Assembly: GCF_021533215.1 (NCBI RefSeq)
Contig: NZ_JAJNKA010000018.1
Span: 1 to 64,000, forward strand
DNA: 64,000 bases
Direction of reading: 5' to 3'
Origin: Portibacter lacus
Lineage (GTDB): Bacteria > Bacteroidota > Bacteroidia > Chitinophagales > Saprospiraceae
The translations under genes and the position numbers were made by a program. Positions 1 to 8,419 of the stretch are shown in pieces; position 1 is the stretch's first letter; each line of letters opens with the position of its first letter. Below the pieces are notes generated by a model. The model did not search any database and was not told the DNA's origin. It worked only from the letters and a program-made list of their open reading frames with translations.

Positions 1-111
1 AAAAATGCAAATAACTGTTTGACGACCAGCGGGAGGAGTTTTATTGGCAGCGGGTGGAAGCATCAATTTTAGATTAAATTTCACAGCGATGATTTTTTCG
101 TTCTTTTTCAT
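1..111 (-). CDS. Partial open frame at window edge, unknown product
   Basis: An ATG at 109-111 on the minus strand opens a frame without stops that runs off the start of the window (37 codons, beginning MKKNEKIIAV). It lies 26 bases downstream of the regulator that ends at 138, on the same strand, so it could be the next gene of that unit. No clear Shine-Dalgarno is visible, which is common in Bacteroidota. Too little protein is visible to assign a family. Confidence 0.4.
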   Translation of the reverse strand, partial: MKKNEKIIAVKFNLKLMLPPAANKTPPAGRQTVICIF

Positions 112-137
112 CAAAGGAAAAAGGACAATCACCCCCA

Positions 138-992
138 TTATACTTGAACCTCTAATTTATACCCCACCCCATGAACATTAGAAATCTTAATCGAAGAATC
201 TAATTTCAACTTTTTTCTCAATTTCGAAATATACGTATCTAAACTCCTTCCCACAAAAACACCATTATCCTCCCATATCCTTTTCATAAGTTCATCTCTT
301 TTCACCGTCTCATTAATACGCTCATTTAGTATTTCTAGTAATTCGCATTCTTTCTTTGTTAGGTTAGATTCTTCCTGATTGAACACCAGTTTGCTTTGTT
401 CTAAGTGAAACTCATAGTTACCAATCATTGCATAATTCCGTTCTACTGCAGCGAGTTCAGGATCTTCTTTCTTTCTAAATGCGAAGCCAAAACTAAGAAT
501 AACGATAGCGAGTAAAATCAAGTAGGTGATCGAAACCAAATCCGGCCCATTAAGAAATCGAACTTGGAGAATATAACAGGCATCGGGCAAGTCTCTTTCC
601 GCACATGGAATTTCTGAATTATCTATAACCGACATCATCTCATAACTGTAGGCAACTTCACTATCCTCACATTGCAAAACTTCAACCCGATAATGCTCTG
701 GAATTCCTAATTTCGCCAAACTTGATTCCATTATAGATACAAGACTGTCTGGCTGAATCGAAAGTGTATTTTGGAAACTTAACTGATATCTATTATTTCC
801 AATTTTTGTAATCGGTAAAACACGAGATGTAGAATCCTGATTAGTTAACAATAATTTATTCCCTGCATCCCTTAATGCAATTTTCACAATTTCTGAATAT
901 TCATCATCCACTTTTGAACAAGACAAAAGATTTAATAACAACAAGACTGCGATCAACTTCAGAAAAATAAATTGTAATCCAGGTTTTCTCAA
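138..992 (-). CDS. Membrane-anchored OmpR/ToxR-like winged-helix regulator
   Basis: A 284-residue one-component regulator. The N-terminus is hydrophobic and ends in a lipobox-like LLSC (Cys25). A periplasmic stretch of about 125 residues follows, then one membrane segment (about 152-171), then a C-terminal winged-helix domain (about 190-283) with the Trans_reg_C pattern, including the late VHGVGYKL wing. The order (sensor outside, DNA-binding domain at the C-terminus) is reversed relative to CadC/ToxR. The only start in this frame is TTG at 992; the nearby ATG at 1005 is out of frame. It is divergent from the yceI-like gene at 1188, and 11-bp direct repeats in the shared upstream region are its likely site. 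The family is secure; target and signal are inference. Confidence 0.85.
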   Translation of the reverse strand: MRKPGLQFIFLKLIAVLLLLNLLSCSKVDDEYSEIVKIALRDAGNKLLLTNQDSTSRVLPITKIGNNRYQLSFQNTLSIQPDSLVSIMESSLAKLGIPEHYRVEVLQCEDSEVAYSYEMMSVIDNSEIPCAERDLPDACYILQVRFLNGPDLVSITYLILLAIVILSFGFAFRKKEDPELAAVERNYAMIGNYEFHLEQSKLVFNQEESNLTKKECELLEILNERINETVKRDELMKRIWEDNGVFVGRSLDTYISKLRKKLKLDSSIKISNVHGVGYKLEVQV

Positions 993-1115
993 AATATATT
1001 CTCATTTAAAATTTAAAATAATGTGATCATGACATGTCAATTTTCACTCTATTACAACGATTCGCATTTCCTATTTGAAACAAATTAATGATAATAAATC
1101 CAAATTTTACAAGTG

Positions 1116-1145
1116 TTGACACTTCTTTCACATTTATTTGACACT
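1116..1145 (+). promoter_or_regulatory. Three direct repeats on an exact 11-bp period (OmpR-type site)
   Basis: TTGACACT (1116-1123), TTCACATT (1127-1134) and TTGACACT (1138-1145) repeat with 11-bp spacing, consensus TTSACAYT. OmpR/PhoB-family winged-helix proteins bind head-to-tail repeats spaced one helical turn apart, and such a regulator is encoded next door in the opposite direction. The block ends 42 bases before the ATG at 1188 and overlaps where a -33 element would lie ahead of a TAGATTTA -7-like box at 1164-1171. The assignment to this regulator is inference. Confidence 0.55.
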
Positions 1146-1187
1146 CTTAACAGACATCCAAGCTAGATTTACTCAAAACTTAGAAAG

Positions 1188-1757
1188 ATGAAAAAATTAT
1201 TGTTATCTCTAGCGTGTTTATTCCTTGTTCTTTTTTCGATAACAGGACAGGAAGAAATTAACATTGACCTAGAAAAAAGTGAAGTCAAATGGAAAGGTTC
1301 ACACCTCTTTAGTTTCGGAAATCACTACGGAATAGTCAAATTAAAATCTGGCGGAATCATCAAAACAGATGGAAATTTAGTAGGTGGAAGCTTTACGATC
1401 GATATGAATACCATTGCAAATACCGATGGAGATTATAGCGAAATGCTTGTAGACCATCTTAAGAATGAAGATTTTTTCGACGTTAATCAATTTCCAACAG
1501 CAACATTAAAAATTAAAAAAATCGAAAAAGACCAACACCCTCATCAACTAAATATTACTGCAGATCTAACCATAAAAGGCATTACATTACCCATCGAATT
1601 CCAAGCAAATAACGAAAACCCAAATAAGCTTTTGGCTAAATTTATTATAAATCGTGTACTTTGGGGTATCAATTTCGGGTCTCCTAGTATTACCAATGTT
1701 CAAGACAATATAATATCCGATGCCATTCAATTCGAAGTTGCAATAATTACAAAATAA
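1188..1757 (+). CDS. YceI family periplasmic lipid-binding-like protein
   Basis: A 189-residue protein with a signal peptide of about 20 residues ending in TGQ. The rest matches the YceI lipocalin-like fold: a start of the type ID.EKSEVKWKG, a central SF.IDM.TI strand pair, a D.L..EDFFDV...P segment and a late TIKGIT.PI strand. YceI proteins bind isoprenoid or other amphiphilic lipids in the periplasm; the ligand here cannot be told. It heads a plus-strand cluster, with the next gene starting five bases after its stop, and is divergent from the winged-helix regulator. Confidence 0.9.
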   Translation: MKKLLLSLACLFLVLFSITGQEEINIDLEKSEVKWKGSHLFSFGNHYGIVKLKSGGIIKTDGNLVGGSFTIDMNTIANTDGDYSEMLVDHLKNEDFFDVNQFPTATLKIKKIEKDQHPHQLNITADLTIKGITLPIEFQANNENPNKLLAKFIINRVLWGINFGSPSITNVQDNIISDAIQFEVAIITK

Positions 1758-1762
1758 TAAAG

Positions 1763-3514
1763 ATGAAAAAAATAATCAATAAATACCTTTGCATTATAGC
1801 ATTGTGTTTTCTCACTTCTTGCGGTCAGCAAAGCAGTATACCCTCGAATCATTCAGAAAGCACTTCCGTTTCAGCAAGTCAGAAAATATCCATCGTAGAA
1901 CGAATAAAGGAGAATCCCAAATTATCAGTTCAAGATAGAATAGACCTTTATCAGAAGTTGAAACTAGAAAGTTTCGACCAGTACGATTTTAGCAATGAAG
2001 ATGAATTAACGATGTTCGGCTATTCTTATTTGTGGAGTGACATGGTCGATGAAGCCATAAAAATCTTCAAGTTAATCGTCCAAGAATTCCCAGAGTCTGC
2101 TAACGCTTATGATAGTCTGGGTGAAGCTTATTTGCAACATGGGCAAAAGAAAAAAGCACTAGCAAACTATGAGAAATCATTCTCTATGAATCCGAATAAT
2201 TTTATCGCTGAGGATCAAATAATGCTCCTTAAATTTCCAGACACGAAATTCGAAACCAATGCTGAGAAATTCGAAAAGGTCTACTCCATCCAAGAATATC
2301 AAGATGATTTAGAACAACTGGGAAATAGGCTCTTAGAAGTTCATCCTAATGCACTGAAATTTATTTCAGAGGAAGACTTCTGGAATATTATAAAGGAAAA
2401 ACAAGATCAGATAACCGCAAAAACAACATTTAGTCAGTTTCGATGGCATTGCAATGAAATCATAGCGAGCTTAAATTGCTCACACACTTCATCAGGTGAT
2501 TTCTACTTTGAAGATGAAATGTTACCAGTACCCTTAAGAGTTCCTGTTATCGTTCGGTGGGTTGATCAGCAGCTATTCATAACAGATCCACTGAAAAACA
2601 ACGATCTCGTTTCGGCAAAAGATGAAATCTTAAGTATTAATGGTATTAAAGTCGCAAACATCATCAGCGGTATATACAAACATATTCCATCTCAAGGCTA
2701 CATTGAGACTACTAAAAAACATACATTTAATCAATTGTCAAGTGTCCTTATCCCATTTGCCCTAGACTTTCCAGAAACATATAATTTAGAGATTAAAGAC
2801 CATTCGGATGTTGTTACCCTTAAGAAAGCAGAAAGTTATTTACCACCAGTAAAAGACTCATCGATCAAAAGATGCAAGGATGATTTATGCCTTGACTTCG
2901 AGGAGGATGTAGCGATAATGACTATTTCAACTTTTAACTACTACCCCTGGAACAACCTTACTGTTTTCCAAGAATTCATAGATAGCAGTTTTAAGCAGAT
3001 TAGCAATAAAGGAATAACGGATCTAGTTATTGATCTTCGTTTCAATGGAGGAGGGTCTATGGAATCAAGTATCTTTTTACTAAGGTATCTTGCGGACAAA
3101 ACATTTTCATACCATACACATATTGACTCGAAAGGAGAAGATAAAGAGCTTGACAAATTAAACATCACTCCATTTGAAAATAGATATAAAGGCAACGTTT
3201 TCTTTATCATTGACGGTATAGGAAATTCAACTACAGGTCATTTCATGTCCATTGCAAAAGCCCTAAAATTAGGAACAATCGTCGGTGAGGAGTTAGGTTC
3301 TAACCACTTTTGCTCAGCTGGCCAAGAAGTATGCAGGCTGAAAAATACTAGACTGGTTTATTACGTGGCCAACAATACTCATGTTTCAATGACCTCTTCT
3401 GATAATGATGAAACCGGTGTATTACCAGATTACTACGTCACTCAAAGCATAGATGAATATTTGAAAAGAAAGGATGCAGTTAAAGCATTTACACTGAATT
3501 TAATCAAGAAATAA
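1763..3514 (+). CDS. TPR lipoprotein with S41-peptidase-like domain
   Basis: A 583-residue lipoprotein (lipobox LTSC near residue 20). A TPR pair covers about 85-150 (AYDSLGEAYLQHGQ, then ALANYEKSFSMNPNN). The C-terminal half has the S41 (C-terminal processing peptidase) core: a PDZ-like stretch near 280-330, DLVIDLRFNGGGS near 420, and a late GEELGSNHF segment. The position that usually carries the catalytic Ser (TxSAxE-type motif) reads N488-S-T-T-G-H493, so the nucleophile may be replaced by Thr, shifted, or lost. It starts five bases after the yceI-like gene, hence probably co-transcribed. Active peptidase or substrate-binding relative: unresolved. Confidence 0.75.
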   Translation: MKKIINKYLCIIALCFLTSCGQQSSIPSNHSESTSVSASQKISIVERIKENPKLSVQDRIDLYQKLKLESFDQYDFSNEDELTMFGYSYLWSDMVDEAIKIFKLIVQEFPESANAYDSLGEAYLQHGQKKKALANYEKSFSMNPNNFIAEDQIMLLKFPDTKFETNAEKFEKVYSIQEYQDDLEQLGNRLLEVHPNALKFISEEDFWNIIKEKQDQITAKTTFSQFRWHCNEIIASLNCSHTSSGDFYFEDEMLPVPLRVPVIVRWVDQQLFITDPLKNNDLVSAKDEILSINGIKVANIISGIYKHIPSQGYIETTKKHTFNQLSSVLIPFALDFPETYNLEIKDHSDVVTLKKAESYLPPVKDSSIKRCKDDLCLDFEEDVAIMTISTFNYYPWNNLTVFQEFIDSSFKQISNKGITDLVIDLRFNGGGSMESSIFLLRYLADKTFSYHTHIDSKGEDKELDKLNITPFENRYKGNVFFIIDGIGNSTTGHFMSIAKALKLGTIVGEELGSNHFCSAGQEVCRLKNTRLVYYVANNTHVSMTSSDNDETGVLPDYYVTQSIDEYLKRKDAVKAFTLNLIKK

Positions 3515-3583
3515 GTCCTCGTTAGTCGAAAACAATCGCTGATAATTAATAATTTAAATAATTTGACAACTCATTAAGTCAAA

Positions 3584-6046
3584 ATGATCAATATGAAATT
3601 ATCTATTTCCATTATATGCCTATTAACCTTTAGTTTCATTGGTTTCAAAAGTCTCCAGGCTCAACAACTAAGTGAAATTTCTGGGGTCATCGTAGACGAG
3701 CATCAGAAAGGTATGGACTTAGCCATGGTTTCGCTGCAGCAATTACCAGATTCAACTTTTGTGAAATCTGAATTCACAGATGTAGATGGCAGCTTTAGCA
3801 TTGTTAAAATTAAGGCAGGAAATTATATCCTTCAGGTCAATATCATTGGATATGAGGAACACCAACAAAATATATCCATTGATCAAGGTGCAATAATCAA
3901 GTTACCAGCACCTATTTCTCTTAGCCCAGCTGTGAATTTGTTAGGGGAAGTAACCATTACTGCTAAGAAACCATATATCGAAAGAAAAATAGATCGAACG
4001 GTTGTCAATGTGGATGCATTAATATCTAACGCTGGCAAAGACATTTTGGAAGTACTAGAACGTGCACCTGGAATTTCACTGGACAATAACGGTTCTATTC
4101 TTTTAAAGGGTCGAGCTGGTGTCGCGATATACATCAATGATAAACCATCTAATTTATCCGGAACTGAATTAGAAAGCTATCTTAAGTCTCTGCCAGCAGG
4201 AAGTGTCAAAAACATAGAAATCATGACGAATCCACCTGCTAAATACGATGCTGCAGGAAATTCCGGAATTATCAATATCAATCTTAAAAAGAACAAACTT
4301 CAAGGCTTCAATGGCAATATTATCTCAGGCTTAAGACAGACTAGGTATACATCTAGTAACAATAGTCTAAACCTAAATTACAACAAAAATAAAATTAGCC
4401 TCTACGCCAATTCATCTGCTGGCTTTTTTAATTTTTTCCAAGACTTGAACATTAACAGGTATTACAAAAATCAAAATAACGAACGATTAACCTCTTTTGA
4501 ACAAAACTCTTTCAATTTCGGAGCTGGAAAATATGCATCTTCCAATGTTGGTCTTGACTTCTATGCTACAGAGCAAACAACTATCGGGATATCCTATAGG
4601 GTGAATTCAAATCCAATGCTAAGAAACAATGAAAGCACCGCATTAATTACAGATTCAAACAATTCATTATTACAAACCGTAGGAGCTGCAAATGAGACCA
4701 ATCGGAAATTCCAGAATCATGTCTATAATTTTTATACCAAGCATCTTTTAGATACTATTGGTTCTTCTATAACGCTGGACGCTGATTACGCTAGTTATTT
4801 TTCTAGAGCGATTCAACTGTTTGAAAATACACTTCATGACAATAATGAGGTACTTATTTATCAAGATCAGATCAATGGTGAAATACCATCACAAATCAAC
4901 ATTTTAGGCGCAAAGACAGATTATACTAAACAGTTTAAAGATGAATCTAAATTCGAAGCAGGATTAAAAAGTGCATATACGAATACCGATAATGAAGCCA
5001 TTTATTCAACAACCATAGACAACGTAACAAGTCCTGACTACAGCTTAAGCAACAGATTCCTTTACAAAGAATGGATCAATGCCGCCTACTTAAATTATGC
5101 TAGAACATTTGGCGATATAAGTATTCAGGCCGGCGTCAGACTTGAATCTACGAAGCTCATAGGAGAACAACTGGGAAACCAAGAAGTTGCTGCTTCGGAT
5201 TTCACAAGAAATTATACAACTGCATTTCCAACATTCTATTCTACTTACAAGCTCGATTCATTATCGAACAATGTTTTGACCTTCTCCTATGGAAGACGAA
5301 TAGACAGACCTTACTTCCAAGACCTAAATCCTTTTATTAGCCCTCTAGATAAATTTACATTTTACTCTGGAAACCCAAATTTACTTCCGACATACTCACA
5401 CAATTTTTCACTTTCTCATTCGTGGAAAAGCTACATCACGACTACTTTAAATTATTCTAAAACGATAGACGGTATACAAGAAACGCTAGAAATCAGAGAC
5501 GGCATTTACTACAGCAGACCTGGAAATATTGCTAGCAATCAGTCCATGACACTGTCCTTAGAAGGAAGCATTCCCGTTACAAAATGGTATAATCTCAACA
5601 CTTATCTATCCATGTCTTATGTGAATTTTGAAAGCCAATTGTACACAGAACAATTGAATTCAAGCGGAATCAATTATTACTTATCTGCGACGAATAGCTT
5701 TACTTTCGGCAAAGGATGGAGTGGAGAAATTTCTGGAAATTACAGCAGTGATGTGGTGTATGCGCAGTTGTTATTAAAAAGTTGGGGACAAATGAATTTT
5801 GGAATCAGAAAGAAAATCTTGAATGATAAAGGCTCTATAAGATTTGCCGTAAATGATATATTCTACACAAGACGTGGCTCAGGAGTCATTAACAACCTTA
5901 GGCTAACGGACGCAAATTGGGATAGTAAATATGACTCAAGAGTTGCTTCCCTGACATTTGCATGGAGGTTTGGAAAATCAACTTTGAAAAAGCAAAAGTA
6001 TAATAGTAAAGGATCAAGTGAAGAGCAAAATCGAGTACAGGGCTAA
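3584..6046 (+). CDS. TonB-receptor-like outer membrane beta-barrel protein
   Basis: An 820-residue outer-membrane protein. The signal peptide ends near LQAQ (about 27), followed by a CarboxypepD_reg-like domain (about 30-115; VDGSF...AGNYILQV..IGYE), a plug-like domain (about 145-235; IL..LKGRAGVAIYINDKP, MTNPPAKYDAAGNSGIINI) and a long barrel of alternating strands (GLRQTRYTSSNN, FSYGRRIDRPYFQDLNPF, GNPNLLPTYSHNF). This is the family often called outer membrane beta-barrel protein, related to TonB-dependent receptors, with no SusC signature. ATGs at 3584 and 3593 are both possible. It probably belongs to the cluster starting at 1188. The transported ligand is unknown. Confidence 0.88.
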   Translation: MINMKLSISIICLLTFSFIGFKSLQAQQLSEISGVIVDEHQKGMDLAMVSLQQLPDSTFVKSEFTDVDGSFSIVKIKAGNYILQVNIIGYEEHQQNISIDQGAIIKLPAPISLSPAVNLLGEVTITAKKPYIERKIDRTVVNVDALISNAGKDILEVLERAPGISLDNNGSILLKGRAGVAIYINDKPSNLSGTELESYLKSLPAGSVKNIEIMTNPPAKYDAAGNSGIININLKKNKLQGFNGNIISGLRQTRYTSSNNSLNLNYNKNKISLYANSSAGFFNFFQDLNINRYYKNQNNERLTSFEQNSFNFGAGKYASSNVGLDFYATEQTTIGISYRVNSNPMLRNNESTALITDSNNSLLQTVGAANETNRKFQNHVYNFYTKHLLDTIGSSITLDADYASYFSRAIQLFENTLHDNNEVLIYQDQINGEIPSQINILGAKTDYTKQFKDESKFEAGLKSAYTNTDNEAIYSTTIDNVTSPDYSLSNRFLYKEWINAAYLNYARTFGDISIQAGVRLESTKLIGEQLGNQEVAASDFTRNYTTAFPTFYSTYKLDSLSNNVLTFSYGRRIDRPYFQDLNPFISPLDKFTFYSGNPNLLPTYSHNFSLSHSWKSYITTTLNYSKTIDGIQETLEIRDGIYYSRPGNIASNQSMTLSLEGSIPVTKWYNLNTYLSMSYVNFESQLYTEQLNSSGINYYLSATNSFTFGKGWSGEISGNYSSDVVYAQLLLKSWGQMNFGIRKKILNDKGSIRFAVNDIFYTRRGSGVINNLRLTDANWDSKYDSRVASLTFAWRFGKSTLKKQKYNSKGSSEEQNRVQG

Positions 6047-6236
6047 GGTCATTTTTATTGATGTCAATTTTATAGTTCCGGTTCCAATGGACCTATCATC
6101 TAAGCTCTTTGTTTCATGTTCCAGATTATAGATTCTGCTACCAAACGGTAATAAAATTCATGTTTTTCTGAAAATGTGTTTAATTTTTGTGACATTATAG
6201 CAATCCGTGCGAATAATGAAGTAAACAGATTTCACA

Positions 6237-6743
6237 TTGGCAACACAAAATAGAGAACAGTTTCTTAAGGTAATCGAAGACCATAAAGGTATTATCTACA
6301 AGATCGCAACCTCTTATTGCAAAAATGCTGAGGACCAAAAAGATCTTGTTCAAGAGATCACCTTGCAACTTTGGCTATCTTTCCATAAGTATGATCCGAA
6401 GTATAAATATTCCACTTGGATATATCGGATAGCGCTTAACGTTTCCATTTCATTTTACAGGAAGAATCGAAAAAGAAATGAAAGAACCGAAGACCTTTCT
6501 ACAATCATAGAAACCAGTTCTGAAGGAATTAACGTATTTCAGCAAGACTCAAATTTGCTGCTTTTACAGCAATTCATCAAAGAATTAAGAGAAATAGATC
6601 GCGCCCTGATATTGCTGCATCTAGATGGATTAAGTCACAAAGAAATTTCTAATATAATGGGAATCACGCCCACTAATATTTCGACCAAGATTAACAGAAT
6701 CAAAACCATATTAAAAGATAAATTCCAAGCCACAAAAAAATAG
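6237..6743 (+). CDS. ECF sigma-70 family RNA polymerase sigma factor
   Basis: A 168-residue protein with sigma region 2 (about 10-75; DQKDLVQEITLQLWLSFHKYD and YSTWIYRIALNVSISFYRK) and region 4 (about 110-160; LDGLSHKEISNIMGITPTNISTKI). The start is TTG at 6237: an in-frame TAA at 6222-6224 rules out anything longer, and the next in-frame Met is inside region 4. The following gene begins four bases after its stop and encodes a membrane protein that may act as its anti-sigma partner. The promoters it serves are unknown. Confidence 0.88.
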   Translation: MATQNREQFLKVIEDHKGIIYKIATSYCKNAEDQKDLVQEITLQLWLSFHKYDPKYKYSTWIYRIALNVSISFYRKNRKRNERTEDLSTIIETSSEGINVFQQDSNLLLLQQFIKELREIDRALILLHLDGLSHKEISNIMGITPTNISTKINRIKTILKDKFQATKK

Positions 6744-6747
6744 AAAA

Positions 6748-7395
6748 ATGAACGATAACGAATTAATAAACATCTGGAAATCATATGATCAAAAATTAGA
6801 TCAGGTACTTACATTGAATAAAAAACTGACCTTTAACTTGACCAAAGACAAACTAAATAAAACCATCAATCAGCTTAGAACATTTAAGACTTCTGTCATC
6901 TTTTTAGGAATCCCCTATTTAGTATTACTTTATGCTATTACAGCAATAGCCATCAAAGCAGGTGGATACTTTGTCGCTGCTGGATTCGGTGCCATTTCTA
7001 TCATCATGTCTATTGTGATGATCGCTTATATCTATCAACGATTCCTTATCGGACAAATCAATAAAGATGATGATGTGATCAATGTACAAGCCAAACTCTC
7101 TGCTCTTAAAATTTCAACATTTAATACTACAAAACTAGCAATCCTGCAGATTCCATTCTGGTCAGTTTGCTGGATAAGTATCAATGCATTAAGAACATCG
7201 ACCTTTGTTTACGGCGGTGTAAACTTGCTTGTTTTTCTTGCTTTCTGTGCCGTTACTGTTTGGCTTTATAGAAACCTAAACATTGACAAAATGGAAAATA
7301 AAGTGAATCAATTCTTTTTTAGTGGAATCGAGTGGGATCCGATAATTAAGTCAACGGAAATACTTGACCAACTCAAGGAATATGAATCAAAATAA
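6748..7395 (+). CDS. Four-helix membrane protein, possible anti-sigma partner
   Basis: A 215-residue protein with an N-terminal soluble stretch (about 1-45; NELINIWKSYDQKLDQVLTLNKKL) and about four membrane helices (about 50-70, 75-97, 130-150, 155-173), then a short charged tail. No zinc-binding anti-sigma motif (HxxxCxxC) is visible. It sits four bases after the ECF sigma gene, so a role in holding that sigma factor at the membrane is likely from context, but no sequence motif proves it. Confidence 0.65.
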   Translation: MNDNELINIWKSYDQKLDQVLTLNKKLTFNLTKDKLNKTINQLRTFKTSVIFLGIPYLVLLYAITAIAIKAGGYFVAAGFGAISIIMSIVMIAYIYQRFLIGQINKDDDVINVQAKLSALKISTFNTTKLAILQIPFWSVCWISINALRTSTFVYGGVNLLVFLAFCAVTVWLYRNLNIDKMENKVNQFFFSGIEWDPIIKSTEILDQLKEYESK

Positions 7396-7459
7396 TTTGC
7401 TTTCTCAGCGTTGTTTAAAAGTCTAATCAAGCTATCTTAATATCCACTTTTTTTAAAGC

Positions 7460-7473
7460 GGACAAATTTATCC
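7460..7473. promoter_or_regulatory. Operator-like palindrome upstream of the Rrf2 gene
   Basis: GGACAAATTTATCC is a 14-base palindrome with one mismatched pair. It is nearly the same as the perfect palindrome ahead of the haemoglobin gene at 7972-7989 (shared core GGAYAAATTTATCC). It lies about 17 bases upstream of a TATATTTG -7 element (7491-7498), where a bound dimer would block the promoter. Likely an autoregulatory site for the Rrf2 protein encoded at 7521. Confidence 0.65.
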
Positions 7474-7490
7474 AAATTAAAAATAAATAT

Positions 7491-7498
7491 TATATTTG
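7491..7498 (+). promoter_or_regulatory. Bacteroidota -7 promoter element
   Basis: TATATTTG matches the TAnnTTTG consensus of the Bacteroidota primary sigma factor exactly. It is 22 bases before the ATG of the Rrf2 gene and directly follows the operator-like palindrome. No good -33 TTTG is present, which fits a promoter dominated by regulation. Confidence 0.5.
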
Positions 7499-7520
7499 CG
7501 CTGAACAGTATAAAGATTAA

Positions 7521-7955
7521 ATGTTTTCCAAGGCTTGTGAATACGGAATAAAAGCAACCGTTCATATATGCATTCGCTCTCAGCAACATGAGCGCGTAAG
7601 CTTAAAGAACATCGCAGAAAAAATAGATTCCCCGATAGCATTCACTGCGAAAATACTACAATCTTTAGCTAAAAATGATATTATTAATTCTTCTAAAGGT
7701 GCGAAAGGCGGCTATGAAATGTCAGAAGACAATTTTAATAAAATCACCCTATTAGATATTGTGAAAGCAATCGATGGAGATAACATCTATAATGGATGTG
7801 GACTAGGTTATAAGAATTGTAACGCGAAGAAACCTTGTCCGATGCACTTTCAGTTCAAAAGTATTAGGGACGATCTGAAAAAAATGCTGGAAACTACTAC
7901 CCTCCAAGAACTTGCTGATGATATAAACGAAGGGACTTCATTTTTAGTACGTTAA
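7521..7955 (+). CDS. Rrf2 family transcriptional regulator, Fe-S type
   Basis: A 144-residue protein with the Rrf2 winged-helix at residues 1-80 (SKACEYGIKATVHI, ISVSLKNIAEKI-like helix, SSKGAKGGYEMS wing) and three cysteines C93, C100 and C106 (CX6C, CX5C) in the loop where IscR/NsrR-type proteins bind an iron-sulphur cluster. Such proteins sense nitric oxide, redox state or cluster supply. The next gene is a truncated haemoglobin 42 bases downstream, preceded by the same palindrome found before this gene, which supports an NO- or oxygen-linked role (inference). Confidence 0.9.
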   Translation: MFSKACEYGIKATVHICIRSQQHERVSLKNIAEKIDSPIAFTAKILQSLAKNDIINSSKGAKGGYEMSEDNFNKITLLDIVKAIDGDNIYNGCGLGYKNCNAKKPCPMHFQFKSIRDDLKKMLETTTLQELADDINEGTSFLVR

Positions 7956-7971
7956 AAAATTTTAAACAAAC

Positions 7972-7989
7972 TCGGATAAATTTATCCGA
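7972..7989. promoter_or_regulatory. Perfect 18-bp palindrome before the truncated haemoglobin gene
   Basis: TCGGATAAATTTATCCGA is a perfect 18-base palindrome, ending eight bases before the ATG at 7998 and lying in the 42-base gap after the Rrf2 gene. It shares its core with the palindrome at 7460-7473. The position and repetition mark it as the probable binding site of the Rrf2 protein. Confidence 0.75.
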
Positions 7990-7997
7990 TATAGAAT

Positions 7998-8393
7998 ATG
8001 ATAGAACAAACAGACATACTAGTATTAGACGATGTTAAAAATCTAGTCGATACATTCTACGGAAAAGTCAGACAAGATGATTTACTATCTCCTATTTTTA
8101 ATAGAGTAATCGGTGATAAATGGGACATTCACTTGGACAAAATGTATAGATTCTGGCAGACCGTTTTATTAAAAGAACACACCTACCTCGGTGCTCCATT
8201 TGCTCCACATATGAAACTTCCAGTCGAAGGAAAACACTTTGATCGATGGCAAGCTTTATTCTATGAAACCATAGATGAAAAATTCAGTGGAGAAAAAGCA
8301 AAAGAAGCAAAATGGAGAGCTAGTAAAATGGCTGAAATGTTTCAAATGAAAATTGCACATTATAAGAAAAGCCAAACTAACCCATTGTTATAA
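7998..8393 (+). CDS. Group III truncated haemoglobin
   Basis: A 131-residue globin with the group III pattern: LVDTFYGKVRQDDLLSPIF at residues 15-35, a MYRFWQTVLL helix near 49-58, and the proximal haem ligand in KHFDRWQALF (His80). Truncated haemoglobins bind O2 or NO in the cytoplasm and some detoxify NO. Pairing with an Rrf2 regulator and a shared palindrome suggests induction under nitrosative or redox stress; that is inference from context. Confidence 0.9.
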   Translation: MIEQTDILVLDDVKNLVDTFYGKVRQDDLLSPIFNRVIGDKWDIHLDKMYRFWQTVLLKEHTYLGAPFAPHMKLPVEGKHFDRWQALFYETIDEKFSGEKAKEAKWRASKMAEMFQMKIAHYKKSQTNPLL

Positions 8394-8419
8394 ATATGTC
8401 ATAAAATATATTAAACACC

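Noticed and set aside
1021-1048. Second set of OmpR-type repeats near the regulator's own start
   Set aside because: On the minus strand one TTGACATG and one ATCACAT can be seen, but their spacing is 13 bases, not 11, so a paired site is not supported.
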